Source of the DNA: an uncultured Coriobacteriia bacterium
GTDB taxonomy: Bacteria > Actinomycetota > Coriobacteriia > Coriobacteriales > QAMH01
Assembly (NCBI GenBank): GCA_949283445.1
Contig: CASDTD010000204.1
Span: 1 to 9,016 of the forward strand
Reading direction: 5' to 3'
DNA: 9,016 bases
The notes under the pieces are model-generated. The model did no database searches, was not told the DNA's origin, and saw nothing but the letters and a program-made list of their open reading frames with translations. Shown here piece after piece: positions 1-6,708 of this stretch. The position numbers and the translations under genes were made by a program. Each line of letters begins with the position of its first letter. The first letter of the stretch is position 1.

Positions 1-36
1 CTCGAGGGTCCCTCTCAGGGTTGGATGCTCGACTAA
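1..36 (+). CDS. possible C-terminal tail of an upstream gene (partial)
   Basis: Frame 1 reads LEGPSQGWMLD and ends with TAA at 34-36, 24 nt before the permease start. The spacing would suit an upstream member of the same operon, and 8 of 11 codons end in G or C. Eleven residues are too few to identify a family, and the open stretch could be chance. Confidence 0.2.
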   Translation, partial: LEGPSQGWMLD

Positions 37-60
37 CGGTCTGCAAGAAAGAGCGAGGAT

Positions 61-1071
61 ATGGCGAAAAAGGACACAGACAAAGAGAAGGCGATTTCCG
101 AAAGCAGGCGCCCGCAAGATTTCGTGAAGCTGCTGCTTCCCGTTGCGGGCACGCTCATCGCGCTGGGGGAATGGTATGGCACGCCCATCGTGTATCCCAT
201 CACGTACACGACAGATGTCGACCCCGTCTATCTGCCCACGTTCCTTTTCGTCTACCTGGCGGTGTACGCGATGTTCTTCGTCGTCGCCATCTTCTCCGGG
301 CGCGTTCGCTTGCGCATGCACAAGCTCGCCTGGCTGCTCTGGGCGCTCCCGGTGCTGTTGGCGCTGTGGGATTACACGACGCTCAAGACCGGCTTTTTCA
401 AACTGCCTTTCACGCCCGGTCCTGACAAGGTGCTGTCGGTGCTTCCGAACAACTGGCAAACCATCCTCGAGAACTTCGGGTTCTCCATCCGTTTGCTGGG
501 GACGGGGTTGGCCATCGGCTTGGTCACGGGTTTCATTTCTGGCATTCTCATCGGCTGGTCGCATTTCTGCGATTACTGGCTGAGCCCGCTCATGAAGGTC
601 ATCGGCCCCGTGCCCTCTGCTGCGTGGGTTCCCATCGTGGTGGCGTTGCTTCCCACGGCCTATGCTGCGACGCTGTTCCTCATCGCCTTGGCGATGTGGT
701 TTCCGCTCACGCTCATGTTGTCGTCGGCACTCAAGTCAACTGACATCAAGAAGATCGAGGCCGCGCGCGTCTTGGGGGCGGGGGAGTTCTACATCCTGTT
801 CCATGTCGCCTTGCCGCTTGCGCTGCCCAACGTCTTCAACGGCCTGTTCATGGGGCTCGCGTCCAGCTTCAACGCGCTCGTCGTCGCCGAACAGCTCGGC
901 GTCAAGGGCGGTCTTGGCTGGTATATCAACTGGTCGGCTGCGTGGGCGCAATACGCCAACGTGTTCTGCGTCGTCGGCATCTTCATCATCATCTTCTACT
1001 TGCTCGTCACGTTGCTGTTCAAGATTCGCGACCACGTTATGAAGTGGCAAGAAGGGACGGTGAAGTGGTAA
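61..1071 (+). CDS. ABC transporter permease, nitrate/sulfonate/taurine type (SsuC/TauC-like)
   Basis: This is the inner-membrane channel subunit of an ABC importer. The C-terminal two thirds match the binding-protein-dependent permease family. PGPDKVL near residue 119 is the usual 'PSP-x-V' entry, and the EAA loop is EAARVLGAGEF (about 233-243) followed by LPLALPNVF, the site that docks the ATPase. Helices lie at roughly 142-166, 183-197, 200-221, 249-275 and 299-321. At 336 residues it is longer than typical SsuC proteins (about 260). The extra N-terminal part (1-115) carries about three further hydrophobic segments (22-38, 58-79, 89-104) that I cannot assign. ATG 61 follows a purine-rich AAGAAAGAGCGAGG stretch. 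Its stop codon overlaps the next gene's start (TAATG), which suggests translational coupling to the ATPase. Family call is firm; the substrate is unknown. Confidence 0.9.
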   Translation: MAKKDTDKEKAISESRRPQDFVKLLLPVAGTLIALGEWYGTPIVYPITYTTDVDPVYLPTFLFVYLAVYAMFFVVAIFSGRVRLRMHKLAWLLWALPVLLALWDYTTLKTGFFKLPFTPGPDKVLSVLPNNWQTILENFGFSIRLLGTGLAIGLVTGFISGILIGWSHFCDYWLSPLMKVIGPVPSAAWVPIVVALLPTAYAATLFLIALAMWFPLTLMLSSALKSTDIKKIEAARVLGAGEFYILFHVALPLALPNVFNGLFMGLASSFNALVVAEQLGVKGGLGWYINWSAAWAQYANVFCVVGIFIIIFYLLVTLLFKIRDHVMKWQEGTVKW

Positions 1072-1937
1072 TGGCGCATAAGACCAACATCGCCCAGGGC
1101 GCCGTGGAAGACATCGTCCCGGAGCAGGCGGTCGCAGACGTGGATCTCGATTTGGCTGCGAGCACGCTCGGACACCGCGGCGACCACAAACTACATGCAA
1201 CGGATGTGCGCCAGGTGTTCAACGAAGGCGAGTCAAGCGAGGTCATTGCCTTGGAGGGCATGAGCCTTTCCGCTGAGGGCAACCAGATCGTCGGGCTCGT
1301 CGGGCCATCGGGCTGCGGCAAGTCGACGTTTCTGCGCATCGTTGCGGGCCTGGACAAGGCTTCGGGCGGCACGGTTCTCTATGATGACGAACCGGTGACC
1401 GGTCCGGACTGGCATCGGGGCGTCGTGTTTCAAGGTGCTCAGCTCTTCGAGTTCCTCACCGTCTACGAAAACGTTGCGTTCGGCCTGAAAGCGCGCAAAG
1501 CGTACAAGGGCAACGAGGGCAAGGTCACCGATTACCTGAAAATGGTCGGCCTCGAGGCGTTTGCCGATTCGTACCCCCATCAAATCTCGGGCGGCATGGC
1601 CGCGCGCGTCGCCATAGCGCGTGCACTCATCGGCGAGCCGGGGCTCGTCTTGCTCGACGAGCCGCTCTCCGCCTTGGATGCCTTCCCGCGCAGCGCCATT
1701 CAAGACGAGGTCCTTCGTCTCATCAAGGTGTCGAACACGCTTGCGCTGCTGGTCACGCACGATATCGAGGAAGCAGTCTACCTGTGCGACCGCGTCATGG
1801 TCATGAGCCCGCGCCCGGGCAGGGTAGTCGCGGAAATCGACATCGACCTGCCGCACCCGCGTGACCGCGTCTCGCCTGAGTTCGTCGCGTATCGCAAGCA
1901 GGTTCTCGAGGCGTTGGGAGACGTCCATGCCTTGTGA
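1071..1937 (+). CDS. ABC transporter ATP-binding protein, nitrate/sulfonate/taurine type (SsuB/TauB-like)
   Basis: This is the cytoplasmic ATPase (288 aa) that powers the importer formed with the preceding permease and following binding protein. All nucleotide-binding elements are visible: Walker A GPSGCGKST (78-86), Q-loop VVFQ (Q121), signature ISGGM (172-176), Walker B LVLLDEP (192-198), D-loop SALD and switch H230 in LVTHD. The tail 'VMSPRPGRVVAEIDIDLPHPRDR' region is typical of the nitrate/taurine subfamily. The start at ATG 1071 overlaps the permease stop by one base. The frame is open further upstream to 942, but that part lies inside the permease gene. About 45 residues precede the ABC domain, which is unusually long for SsuB and has no recognisable motif. 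The signature begins with I rather than L, a mild departure. Confidence 0.93.
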   Translation: MAHKTNIAQGAVEDIVPEQAVADVDLDLAASTLGHRGDHKLHATDVRQVFNEGESSEVIALEGMSLSAEGNQIVGLVGPSGCGKSTFLRIVAGLDKASGGTVLYDDEPVTGPDWHRGVVFQGAQLFEFLTVYENVAFGLKARKAYKGNEGKVTDYLKMVGLEAFADSYPHQISGGMAARVAIARALIGEPGLVLLDEPLSALDAFPRSAIQDEVLRLIKVSNTLALLVTHDIEEAVYLCDRVMVMSPRPGRVVAEIDIDLPHPRDRVSPEFVAYRKQVLEALGDVHAL

Positions 1938-2015
1938 GCACATGGCGTTAAAGAGGTAACGAGCCCGTGCAGGCAGTTGCCGGGTTGGAAGTAGAGGGCA
2001 TGTGCCCAGCTAGGG

Positions 2016-2021
2016 AAAGGA
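2016..2021 (+). promoter_or_regulatory. ribosome binding site fixing the binding-protein start
   Basis: AAAGGA lies 8 nt before ATG 2030. It supports that start over the in-frame GTG at 1967, which would put 21 unrelated residues ahead of the Tat signal. Confidence 0.7.
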
Positions 2022-2029
2022 CAGAGGAG

Positions 2030-3091
2030 ATGGACATTTCCAGACGCAAGTTCGTCGGTGCGGCCGCTGCTGCGGCAGCCGTCGCGGTATCGGGTAGCGC
2101 GCTTTCCGCGTGCGGCGGCTCGTCGGGCAACGCCGGCTCATCTGAAAGCGAGCCGGCGGTTATCGGCTACTGGGGAGGCACCTGCGAGGCGCCGATCTTC
2201 GTCGCCTACGCCAACGGTTATTTCCAAGAGGAGGGCATCGAGCCCGAGCTCATCTTGCTCGATGCTGCCGGCGGCACGAGCTCGGACACCATGGTCGCCC
2301 GCGGCGAGGTCGACTGCTACGAGTTGACCCCTGACAAGTTCATGCCCATCCAGCAGGGTCTGACCATGCGCATCGTCGACTCCCTGCACAAGGGCTGCAT
2401 CCAGGGCGCCACGCTCGACGGCTCCGGCATCGAGACGGTCGATGACCTCGAGGGCAAAACGGTCGCCATCAACAACCAGGGCACTATCGCCCAGATCATG
2501 ATCTCCGGTCGCATGGCACAGCACGGCCTCGACCCGGACAAGGTCGACTGGGTCGTCTACCAGAACCCGCTGATGGACGACGCGCTGCGCTCGGGCGAAA
2601 TCGACGCGTTCTCCGCGTTCGACCCCTTCGCGGATCTTTCCGTCGCCAAGGGCGGTGCGCACAAGTTCTGGTCCTGGCACGAGGACGAGGAGTCCAAGGA
2701 CTACCTGTGCTGCTTCGTCGGCGTCAACGCGCTTGCCATGGACCGCAGCGAGACGCTCGCGCCCAAGCTTTGCCGCGCGTTCAAGAAGGCCAACGAGTTC
2801 ATCGCGGCAAATCCCGAGGAGGCCGCGCAGATCATCATCGACGGCGGTTATGTCGAGGTCGGTGGCGACAACGGCTTCACCAAGGAGATCATGGTCGATG
2901 AGATCAAGGCCTACGAATGGCTTTCCGGCGACAAGCAGGCGCTCGACGACAGCTTCAAGTGGATTTGGGAACAGGTCTGGTATGCGGGCGCGCTCGAGAG
3001 CCAGGACTTCGCCAGCGTCAAGGAATTCGACGAGTGGGCGATGGGCGACCTCTATGACGCGATGGTCGTCTACTGCGGTGAAGACGCGTAG
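2030..3091 (+). CDS. Tat-exported substrate-binding lipoprotein, NMT1/ThiY/SsuA-like
   Basis: This is the extracellular solute-receptor of the importer (353 aa). The N terminus MDISRRKF is a twin-arginine motif, followed by an alanine-rich hydrophobic stretch (11-24, with seven alanines in a row) and a lipobox LSAC with C28. The protein is therefore expected to fold inside the cell, leave by Tat and be lipid-anchored. The mature part starts with a Ser/Gly linker, then EAPIFVAYANGYFQEEGI (53-70) and DLEGKTVAINNQGT (139-152). These are the hallmark segments of the NMT1/SsuA family, whose members bind sulfonates, nitrate, thiamine precursors and similar small molecules. ATG 2030 is chosen because of its ribosome binding site and because the Tat motif then sits at residues 5-6. 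The 92 nt between the ATPase stop and this start carry a small GGGCA-TG-TGCCC inverted repeat (1996-2007) of unknown role. Ligand not predictable. Confidence 0.93.
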   Translation: MDISRRKFVGAAAAAAAVAVSGSALSACGGSSGNAGSSESEPAVIGYWGGTCEAPIFVAYANGYFQEEGIEPELILLDAAGGTSSDTMVARGEVDCYELTPDKFMPIQQGLTMRIVDSLHKGCIQGATLDGSGIETVDDLEGKTVAINNQGTIAQIMISGRMAQHGLDPDKVDWVVYQNPLMDDALRSGEIDAFSAFDPFADLSVAKGGAHKFWSWHEDEESKDYLCCFVGVNALAMDRSETLAPKLCRAFKKANEFIAANPEEAAQIIIDGGYVEVGGDNGFTKEIMVDEIKAYEWLSGDKQALDDSFKWIWEQVWYAGALESQDFASVKEFDEWAMGDLYDAMVVYCGEDA

Positions 3092-3106
3092 GGAAAGCTG
3101 GATTTC

Positions 3107-3544
3107 ATGAAGGATACGGTCTGGAAAGCGCTTTCTATCGTTGCCTGTCTGTGCATGCTTGCTGCCGTTGTCGTCTGCGTGTGCATGGGCGGATGCGACA
3201 AGCAGCTCATCACGACTGAGGGCGGCACATGCTACATGAGGTGCTTCTGGTGTTTCCGCGCAAGCATCGTGCTGGCCGCAGTCGGGGCGCTTTCGTGTCT
3301 TGTGCAGGCGTTCCTGTCCGAGGTACGTGCCCGCAGGGGGCTCGCATGCGTGAGCGCGCTCGTGGCGGTGGGGGTCATCTTGCTCAACGCAACGCCGGTA
3401 ATCGGCATCTGCGGGGATACATCCATGATCTGCCATCAGACGGCACTTGTCGTCAATATCCTGTGCGCCATCTGCATTGTGCTGTGTCTCGTGGGCATTG
3501 TGCGCCCGGTGCAACGGGAAGAGAAGCCGAAGATGGGTCTGTAG
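3107..3544 (+). CDS. cysteine-rich membrane protein, DUF4418-like
   Basis: This is a small integral membrane protein (145 aa) of unknown function. There are about four hydrophobic segments (8-28, 52-71, 80-98, 112-132). Two short segments look like the conserved motifs I associate with DUF4418: MRCFWCFRASI (44-54) and TPVIGIC...MICHQTA (96-113). The family link is from memory of its pattern, not a search. Fifteen of 145 residues are cysteine (14, 16, 24, 26, 30, 42, 46, 49, 64, 81, 102, 109, 120, 123, 127), far above normal, which suggests metal, thiol or redox chemistry at the membrane. It starts 15 nt after the binding-protein stop and ends 12 nt before the FtsX-like permease, so it is co-transcribed and is probably a partner of the second ABC module. 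The charged C terminus is expected to be cytoplasmic. Confidence 0.75.
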   Translation: MKDTVWKALSIVACLCMLAAVVVCVCMGGCDKQLITTEGGTCYMRCFWCFRASIVLAAVGALSCLVQAFLSEVRARRGLACVSALVAVGVILLNATPVIGICGDTSMICHQTALVVNILCAICIVLCLVGIVRPVQREEKPKMGL

Positions 3545-3556
3545 GAAAGGGCAGCC

Positions 3557-4771
3557 ATGAAGGAACTCGTCTTTTCTAGCCTGCGCAAGCGCAAGGTTCA
3601 GACCATAACCGTGGTGCTCGTCATAGCGGCGAGCACCACCCTGCTGTTTTCGTTGCTGCTCATGTACATCGGCGTCTCCCAGGGTGTCGCCTTGTCAAAG
3701 GAACGTGGCGGCGCCGAGGTCATGCTGGTGCCGACTGATGCTGCCGAAAGCGTCTCAGATTCCGACCTGCTGTTCACGGGCACGCCGTCGCCGATCTATC
3801 TCGATGCGGCTATTGCAGAGAAGGCCGCTGGCATAGAGGGCGTGAGTGCGGTATCCACGCAGTTTTTCTCTCAGACGCTTTCGGCTAGCTGTTGCGATAC
3901 GGGAAACGAGACGCGCGTCGTGGGCTTCGACTCCAAGACTGACTGGGTCATACAGCCCTTGACCGACTATGACCTTTCGCAGGGGCTGGGCGATGACCAG
4001 ATTCTGCTGGGCTCGCGCTTCGCTTCCGATGACCGCGAGGAATTCGTCATCCTCGGCAAAAGCTATCATGTCGCGGGACGCCTTGCCGCGACGGGATCGG
4101 ACATCGACCAGTGCATAATGATGGACATCGACACGGCGCGCAGCATCTCCCGCGGCCTCGAGGGCTACGAACACTATTGGGAAAAGTACGGCGATCCTGC
4201 GGGCCTCGTCTCGGACATCCTCATCGACATCGACGATGGCTTGAATGACAACGAGCGTATCATGGTGCTGCGCAAGCTCGGCAACATCGAGGGTGTGCGC
4301 GCCATCGAGCGCACGGGCGTTATCGACAGCTCGCAGGAATCGCTTTCGGGCGTGTTTGGCGTCATGGTGGCTGCCGGCGTGCTCATGCTGGTGGTATGCG
4401 TGCTGCAGCTGTTCGCGCGCTTTTACTCCATGGCATGGGACCGCAAGTCCGAGCTTGCGTTCTACCGTGCCGTCGGGGCCACGAGACGCCAGATAGCGCA
4501 GCTCATAGGCTTCGAGGCGGCGATACTCTCGTCGGTGTCGGTATGCATAGGGCTCGTGCTCGGCTTTGCGCTCTATCTAGGTTGCCAAGCATGGCTTGCC
4601 GGCGTGGCAGCGTTTCCCTTCGTCGGTGCATCGGTTCCAGTCGTCTTGCTCTGTGCGCTGGGCATTGTGGTGTTCTTCGCGCTTGTGACGTTTTTGTCCA
4701 TTCTCGCCCCGCTGCGGCAGATCGGGCGTATCGACCCGTCGCTTGCCATGCAGCAAAGCGATATCGACTAG
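3557..4771 (+). CDS. FtsX/MacB-fold ABC transporter permease
   Basis: This is the membrane subunit (404 aa) of a type VII (MacB/LolC/FtsX-like) ABC system, which usually transmits force to extracytoplasmic partners rather than acting as a channel. The layout is classic: an N-terminal helix (about 15-40) after a basic start, a large external domain (about 41-262), then three helices (about 265-289, 317-343, 356-384). The cytoplasmic loop RKSELAFYRAVGATRRQI (296-313) is the signature ATPase-docking motif of the family. The external domain has a Cys-Cys pair (112-113) and C186, possibly a disulfide or metal site. The start follows AGGAAAGGG (3543-3551), which overlaps the upstream stop. The ATPase gene follows after 14 nt. 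One copy of the permease implies a homodimer. Confidence 0.9.
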   Translation: MKELVFSSLRKRKVQTITVVLVIAASTTLLFSLLLMYIGVSQGVALSKERGGAEVMLVPTDAAESVSDSDLLFTGTPSPIYLDAAIAEKAAGIEGVSAVSTQFFSQTLSASCCDTGNETRVVGFDSKTDWVIQPLTDYDLSQGLGDDQILLGSRFASDDREEFVILGKSYHVAGRLAATGSDIDQCIMMDIDTARSISRGLEGYEHYWEKYGDPAGLVSDILIDIDDGLNDNERIMVLRKLGNIEGVRAIERTGVIDSSQESLSGVFGVMVAAGVLMLVVCVLQLFARFYSMAWDRKSELAFYRAVGATRRQIAQLIGFEAAILSSVSVCIGLVLGFALYLGCQAWLAGVAAFPFVGASVPVVLLCALGIVVFFALVTFLSILAPLRQIGRIDPSLAMQQSDID

Positions 4772-4775
4772 GAGG
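4770..4775 (+). promoter_or_regulatory. ribosome binding site overlapping the FtsX-like stop codon
   Basis: AGGAGG, a consensus Shine-Dalgarno, shares its first two bases with the TAG stop of the permease and lies 10 nt before ATG 4786. It fixes the ATPase start and rejects the upstream open frame that begins at 4396 inside the permease gene. Confidence 0.75.
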
Positions 4776-4785
4776 CGAGAAGGCC

Positions 4786-5454
4786 ATGCCAAATCACGTG
4801 ATTGAAGCCAGGTCGCTTTCCATGGCGTATGGCGAGAACCGTATCTTCGACGATGTGAGCTTCACCCTCGACGAGGGCGAGTCGATTTCGATTACGAGTC
4901 CGTCCGGCTCCGGCAAGTCGACGATACTGGCCATCGTCGGATTGCTGCTCACGCCTGAAAGCGGGACGGTCATTGTCGGGGGAAACGATACGGCAGATGC
5001 CGACGATGAGCAGCGCTCGCGCTTGCGTCAGGGCACGTTCGGCTTCGTGTTTCAGCATGCGCAGCTCATTGGGTCACTGCGCGCGTACGAGAACGTGGCC
5101 GTTCCGGCGCGCTTTGCGGGAAAAGCCGATTTCGACGCCGATGAACGTGCCAAGCAGCTGCTTGTGGAGCTGGGCCTGCAAGACCGGCTCGAGCATTTCC
5201 CCTACCAGCTTTCCGTGGGGCAGAAGCGCCGGGTCGCGGTCGCGCGTGCCCTGCTGCTGCAGCCGAAGGTCCTCATTGCCGACGAGCCGACCAACGACCT
5301 CGATTCGGGGTCGGCGCATTCGGTAGCGGGCAAGCTCTTCGAGCGGGTCGAGCAGGGCCGTTCGCTGATATTGGTAACGCACGACATGGAGCTTGCCGCA
5401 CGGACGCAGCATCAATACGAGCTCGCGGGCGGACGACTCGTTCAAGTGCGCTGA
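4786..5454 (+). CDS. ABC transporter ATP-binding protein, LolD/MacB-like
   Basis: This is the cytoplasmic ATPase (222 aa, the standard LolD length) that partners the FtsX-like permease just upstream. Visible motifs are Walker A SPSGSGKST (38-46), Q-loop FVFQHAQLI (Q90), signature LSVGQKRRVAVARAL (142-156), Walker B VLIADEP (162-168), D-loop NDLD and switch H199 in LVTHD. The 'ADEPTNDLD' wording and the '..LIGSLRAYENVAVP..' stretch are typical of LolD/MacB. Two catalytic motifs are unusual. The first glycine of Walker A is serine (S38, AGT at 4897), and the second residue after LS in the signature is valine (LSVGQ instead of LSGGQ). Lys44, the Walker B acid and the switch His are intact, so ATP binding is likely, but turnover could be altered. 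Confidence 0.92.
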   Translation: MPNHVIEARSLSMAYGENRIFDDVSFTLDEGESISITSPSGSGKSTILAIVGLLLTPESGTVIVGGNDTADADDEQRSRLRQGTFGFVFQHAQLIGSLRAYENVAVPARFAGKADFDADERAKQLLVELGLQDRLEHFPYQLSVGQKRRVAVARALLLQPKVLIADEPTNDLDSGSAHSVAGKLFERVEQGRSLILVTHDMELAARTQHQYELAGGRLVQVR

Positions 5455-5481
5455 ATTGGAAACGTGGCGTGCGTGCACGCC

Positions 5482-5495
5482 GGAGAGGAAAAGGA
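5482..5495 (+). promoter_or_regulatory. ribosome binding region fixing the radical SAM start
   Basis: GGAGAGGAAAAGGA precedes ATG 5500, with the last AAGGA 4 nt away and GGAGAGG 11 nt away. It favours ATG 5500 over the in-frame GTG at 5464. Confidence 0.65.
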
Positions 5496-5499
5496 CTCA

Positions 5500-6513
5500 A
5501 TGGATTCGACGATTACCAAGATTCTCACCAAGGCATATGATGGCTCGATTATCTCCGACAGCGAGCTCGCGCAGCTCCTCGAGCTCGAGGACTGGTCGGA
5601 GGAGGCGGCGATGATGCGCTACGTGAGCCGCCTGTTCGCGCGTGACACCTTTGGTCCGTGCGAGGTGTCCTGCCAGATCGGCCTGGACAACTACCCGTGC
5701 AAGGCGGACTGCAAGTTCTGCTCGTTTGCTCCGTGCAACCACGTGTTCGCGAAAGAGGACATCGGCAAGCTCGAGCACGACGACATCGTCGGCAGGGCGG
5801 TCTACGGCATCGAGCAGGGCGCAACGTCCATCTTCCTCATGACGACGGCGACCTACAAGTTCGAGGAGCTGCTCGAAGTCGGCAAGAAGGTCCGTGCGGC
5901 TTTGGGAGATGACGTCCCGTTGGTTGCCAACACTGCCGATTTCGACAAGGACCAAGCCATCGAGCTCAAGAAAGCTGGCTTCGACGGCGCGTATCACGTC
6001 ATCCGCATGGGCGAGGAACGCGACAACAAGCTGAAGGTCGCCGACCGCTGGAAGACCATCGAGGCCATCAAAGACGCGGGGATGTTCATCTCGACGTGCG
6101 TGGAGCCCATCGGTCCCGAGCATACGGTCGAGGAGATTGTCGAGAAGACGGTGTGGACGCGCGAGATGGAAGCTGTGCATTCCGGAGCGATGCGCCGCAC
6201 GACGATACCCGGTTCCGATTTGGAGAAGTTCGGGCAGATTTCGTATGCACGTCTGGCGAACATCGTCGCTGCGGTGAACTTGGCGACTGGCCCCAAGATC
6301 GCCAACTGCACGCACAACCCGAACATGATCGGCCCGATGGCGGGCGCCAACCTGTTCTGGGCAGAAGCTGGGCGCAACCCGCGCGATACTGACGGCGAGA
6401 CCGAGGGCAACGAGGGCCAGGGCGTGCCCGAGTGCATCGAGCTGTTCGAGGAAGCGGGTTGCGAAGTCAATACGGGTACATCCAAGATTTTCTACACGAC
6501 GCATAACGCGTAA
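5500..6513 (+). CDS. radical SAM enzyme, BioB-like family
   Basis: This cytoplasmic iron-sulfur enzyme (337 aa) would cleave S-adenosylmethionine to a 5'-deoxyadenosyl radical. The cluster motif CKADCKFCSFA gives the canonical CxxxCxxC at 67, 71 and 74. The N-terminal helical part (about 1-45), SQIGLDNYPC leading into the cluster and the C-terminal segment AGANLFWAEAGRNPRDT (281-297) resemble biotin synthase and its relatives (HydE, PylB, HmdB), where GAN-x-[IF] sits at the end of the barrel. It is not a standard biotin synthase: the usual 'CPEDCxYC' wording and the second-cluster cysteine pattern are not evident. Extra cysteines flank the motif (C54, C58, C79) and C200 and C270 sit in the barrel. 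It starts 45 nt after the LolD-like ATPase and ends the operon, so its substrate may be imported by the upstream system. Family firm, reaction unknown. Confidence 0.9.
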   Translation: MDSTITKILTKAYDGSIISDSELAQLLELEDWSEEAAMMRYVSRLFARDTFGPCEVSCQIGLDNYPCKADCKFCSFAPCNHVFAKEDIGKLEHDDIVGRAVYGIEQGATSIFLMTTATYKFEELLEVGKKVRAALGDDVPLVANTADFDKDQAIELKKAGFDGAYHVIRMGEERDNKLKVADRWKTIEAIKDAGMFISTCVEPIGPEHTVEEIVEKTVWTREMEAVHSGAMRRTTIPGSDLEKFGQISYARLANIVAAVNLATGPKIANCTHNPNMIGPMAGANLFWAEAGRNPRDTDGETEGNEGQGVPECIELFEEAGCEVNTGTSKIFYTTHNA

Positions 6514-6515
6514 GA

Positions 6516-6548
6516 GCCTTCGCCAGAAAACAGGCTCCTGGTGACATC
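6516..6548 (-). repeat. repeat unit 1
   Basis: On the - strand it begins GATGTCACCA and continues CAGG-AG-CCTG-TTTT, a short hairpin followed by a T run, ending GGCGAAGGC. It starts 3 nt after the radical SAM stop and reads toward that gene. Confidence 0.75.
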
Positions 6549-6594
6549 GGCTTGCGCATTATGATGTCCTGTTTTGTGCTAGGGCAGCAGTTTT

Positions 6595-6621
6595 GCCAAA
6601 AACCACGCGCTTGGTGACATC
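6595..6621 (-). repeat. repeat unit 2
   Basis: On the - strand it begins GATGTCACCA and ends GTTTTTGGC. Its middle (AGCGCGTG) differs from unit 3, but the two ends are identical. Together with unit 3 it forms the central hairpin. Confidence 0.75.
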
Positions 6622-6635
6622 GAATGCATGTCGGG

Positions 6636-6662
6636 GATGTCACCAGGCGCCCTGTTTTTGGC
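6636..6662 (+). repeat. repeat unit 3
   Basis: It begins GATGTCACCA, and internally CAGG-CGC-CCTG is followed by TTTTT, an intrinsic-terminator-like shape for + strand transcripts. It pairs with unit 2 across a 14-nt spacer that contains ATGCAT. Confidence 0.75.
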
Positions 6663-6708
6663 GCGGATGTCGACTCAGGATCTTCACGGAATCTTATGAG
6701 GCGTGGCG

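Larger units (their letters stand above)
6595..6662. terminator. candidate bidirectional terminator hairpin (units 2 and 3)
   Basis: Units 2 and 3 form a 27-bp stem with four mismatches and a 14-nt loop; the GCCAAAAAC/GTTTTTGGC and GGTGACATC/GATGTCACC ends pair perfectly. The site lies between convergent genes and has T runs on both strands. The T runs are inside the stem rather than after it, so a classic mechanism is uncertain. Confidence 0.45.

Noticed and set aside
1967..2029. GTG 1967 as start of the binding protein
   Set aside because: It would place 21 residues before the twin-arginine signal and lacks a ribosome site as good as that of ATG 2030.
2138..3514. 458-residue open frame on the - strand
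   Set aside because: It is antisense to the binding protein and the DUF4418-like gene, both with clear motifs and ribosome sites. Long antisense frames are expected at this GC content, and the translation has no domain motif.
5497..6504. 335-residue open frame on the - strand
   Set aside because: It mirrors the radical SAM gene almost exactly and has no motif.
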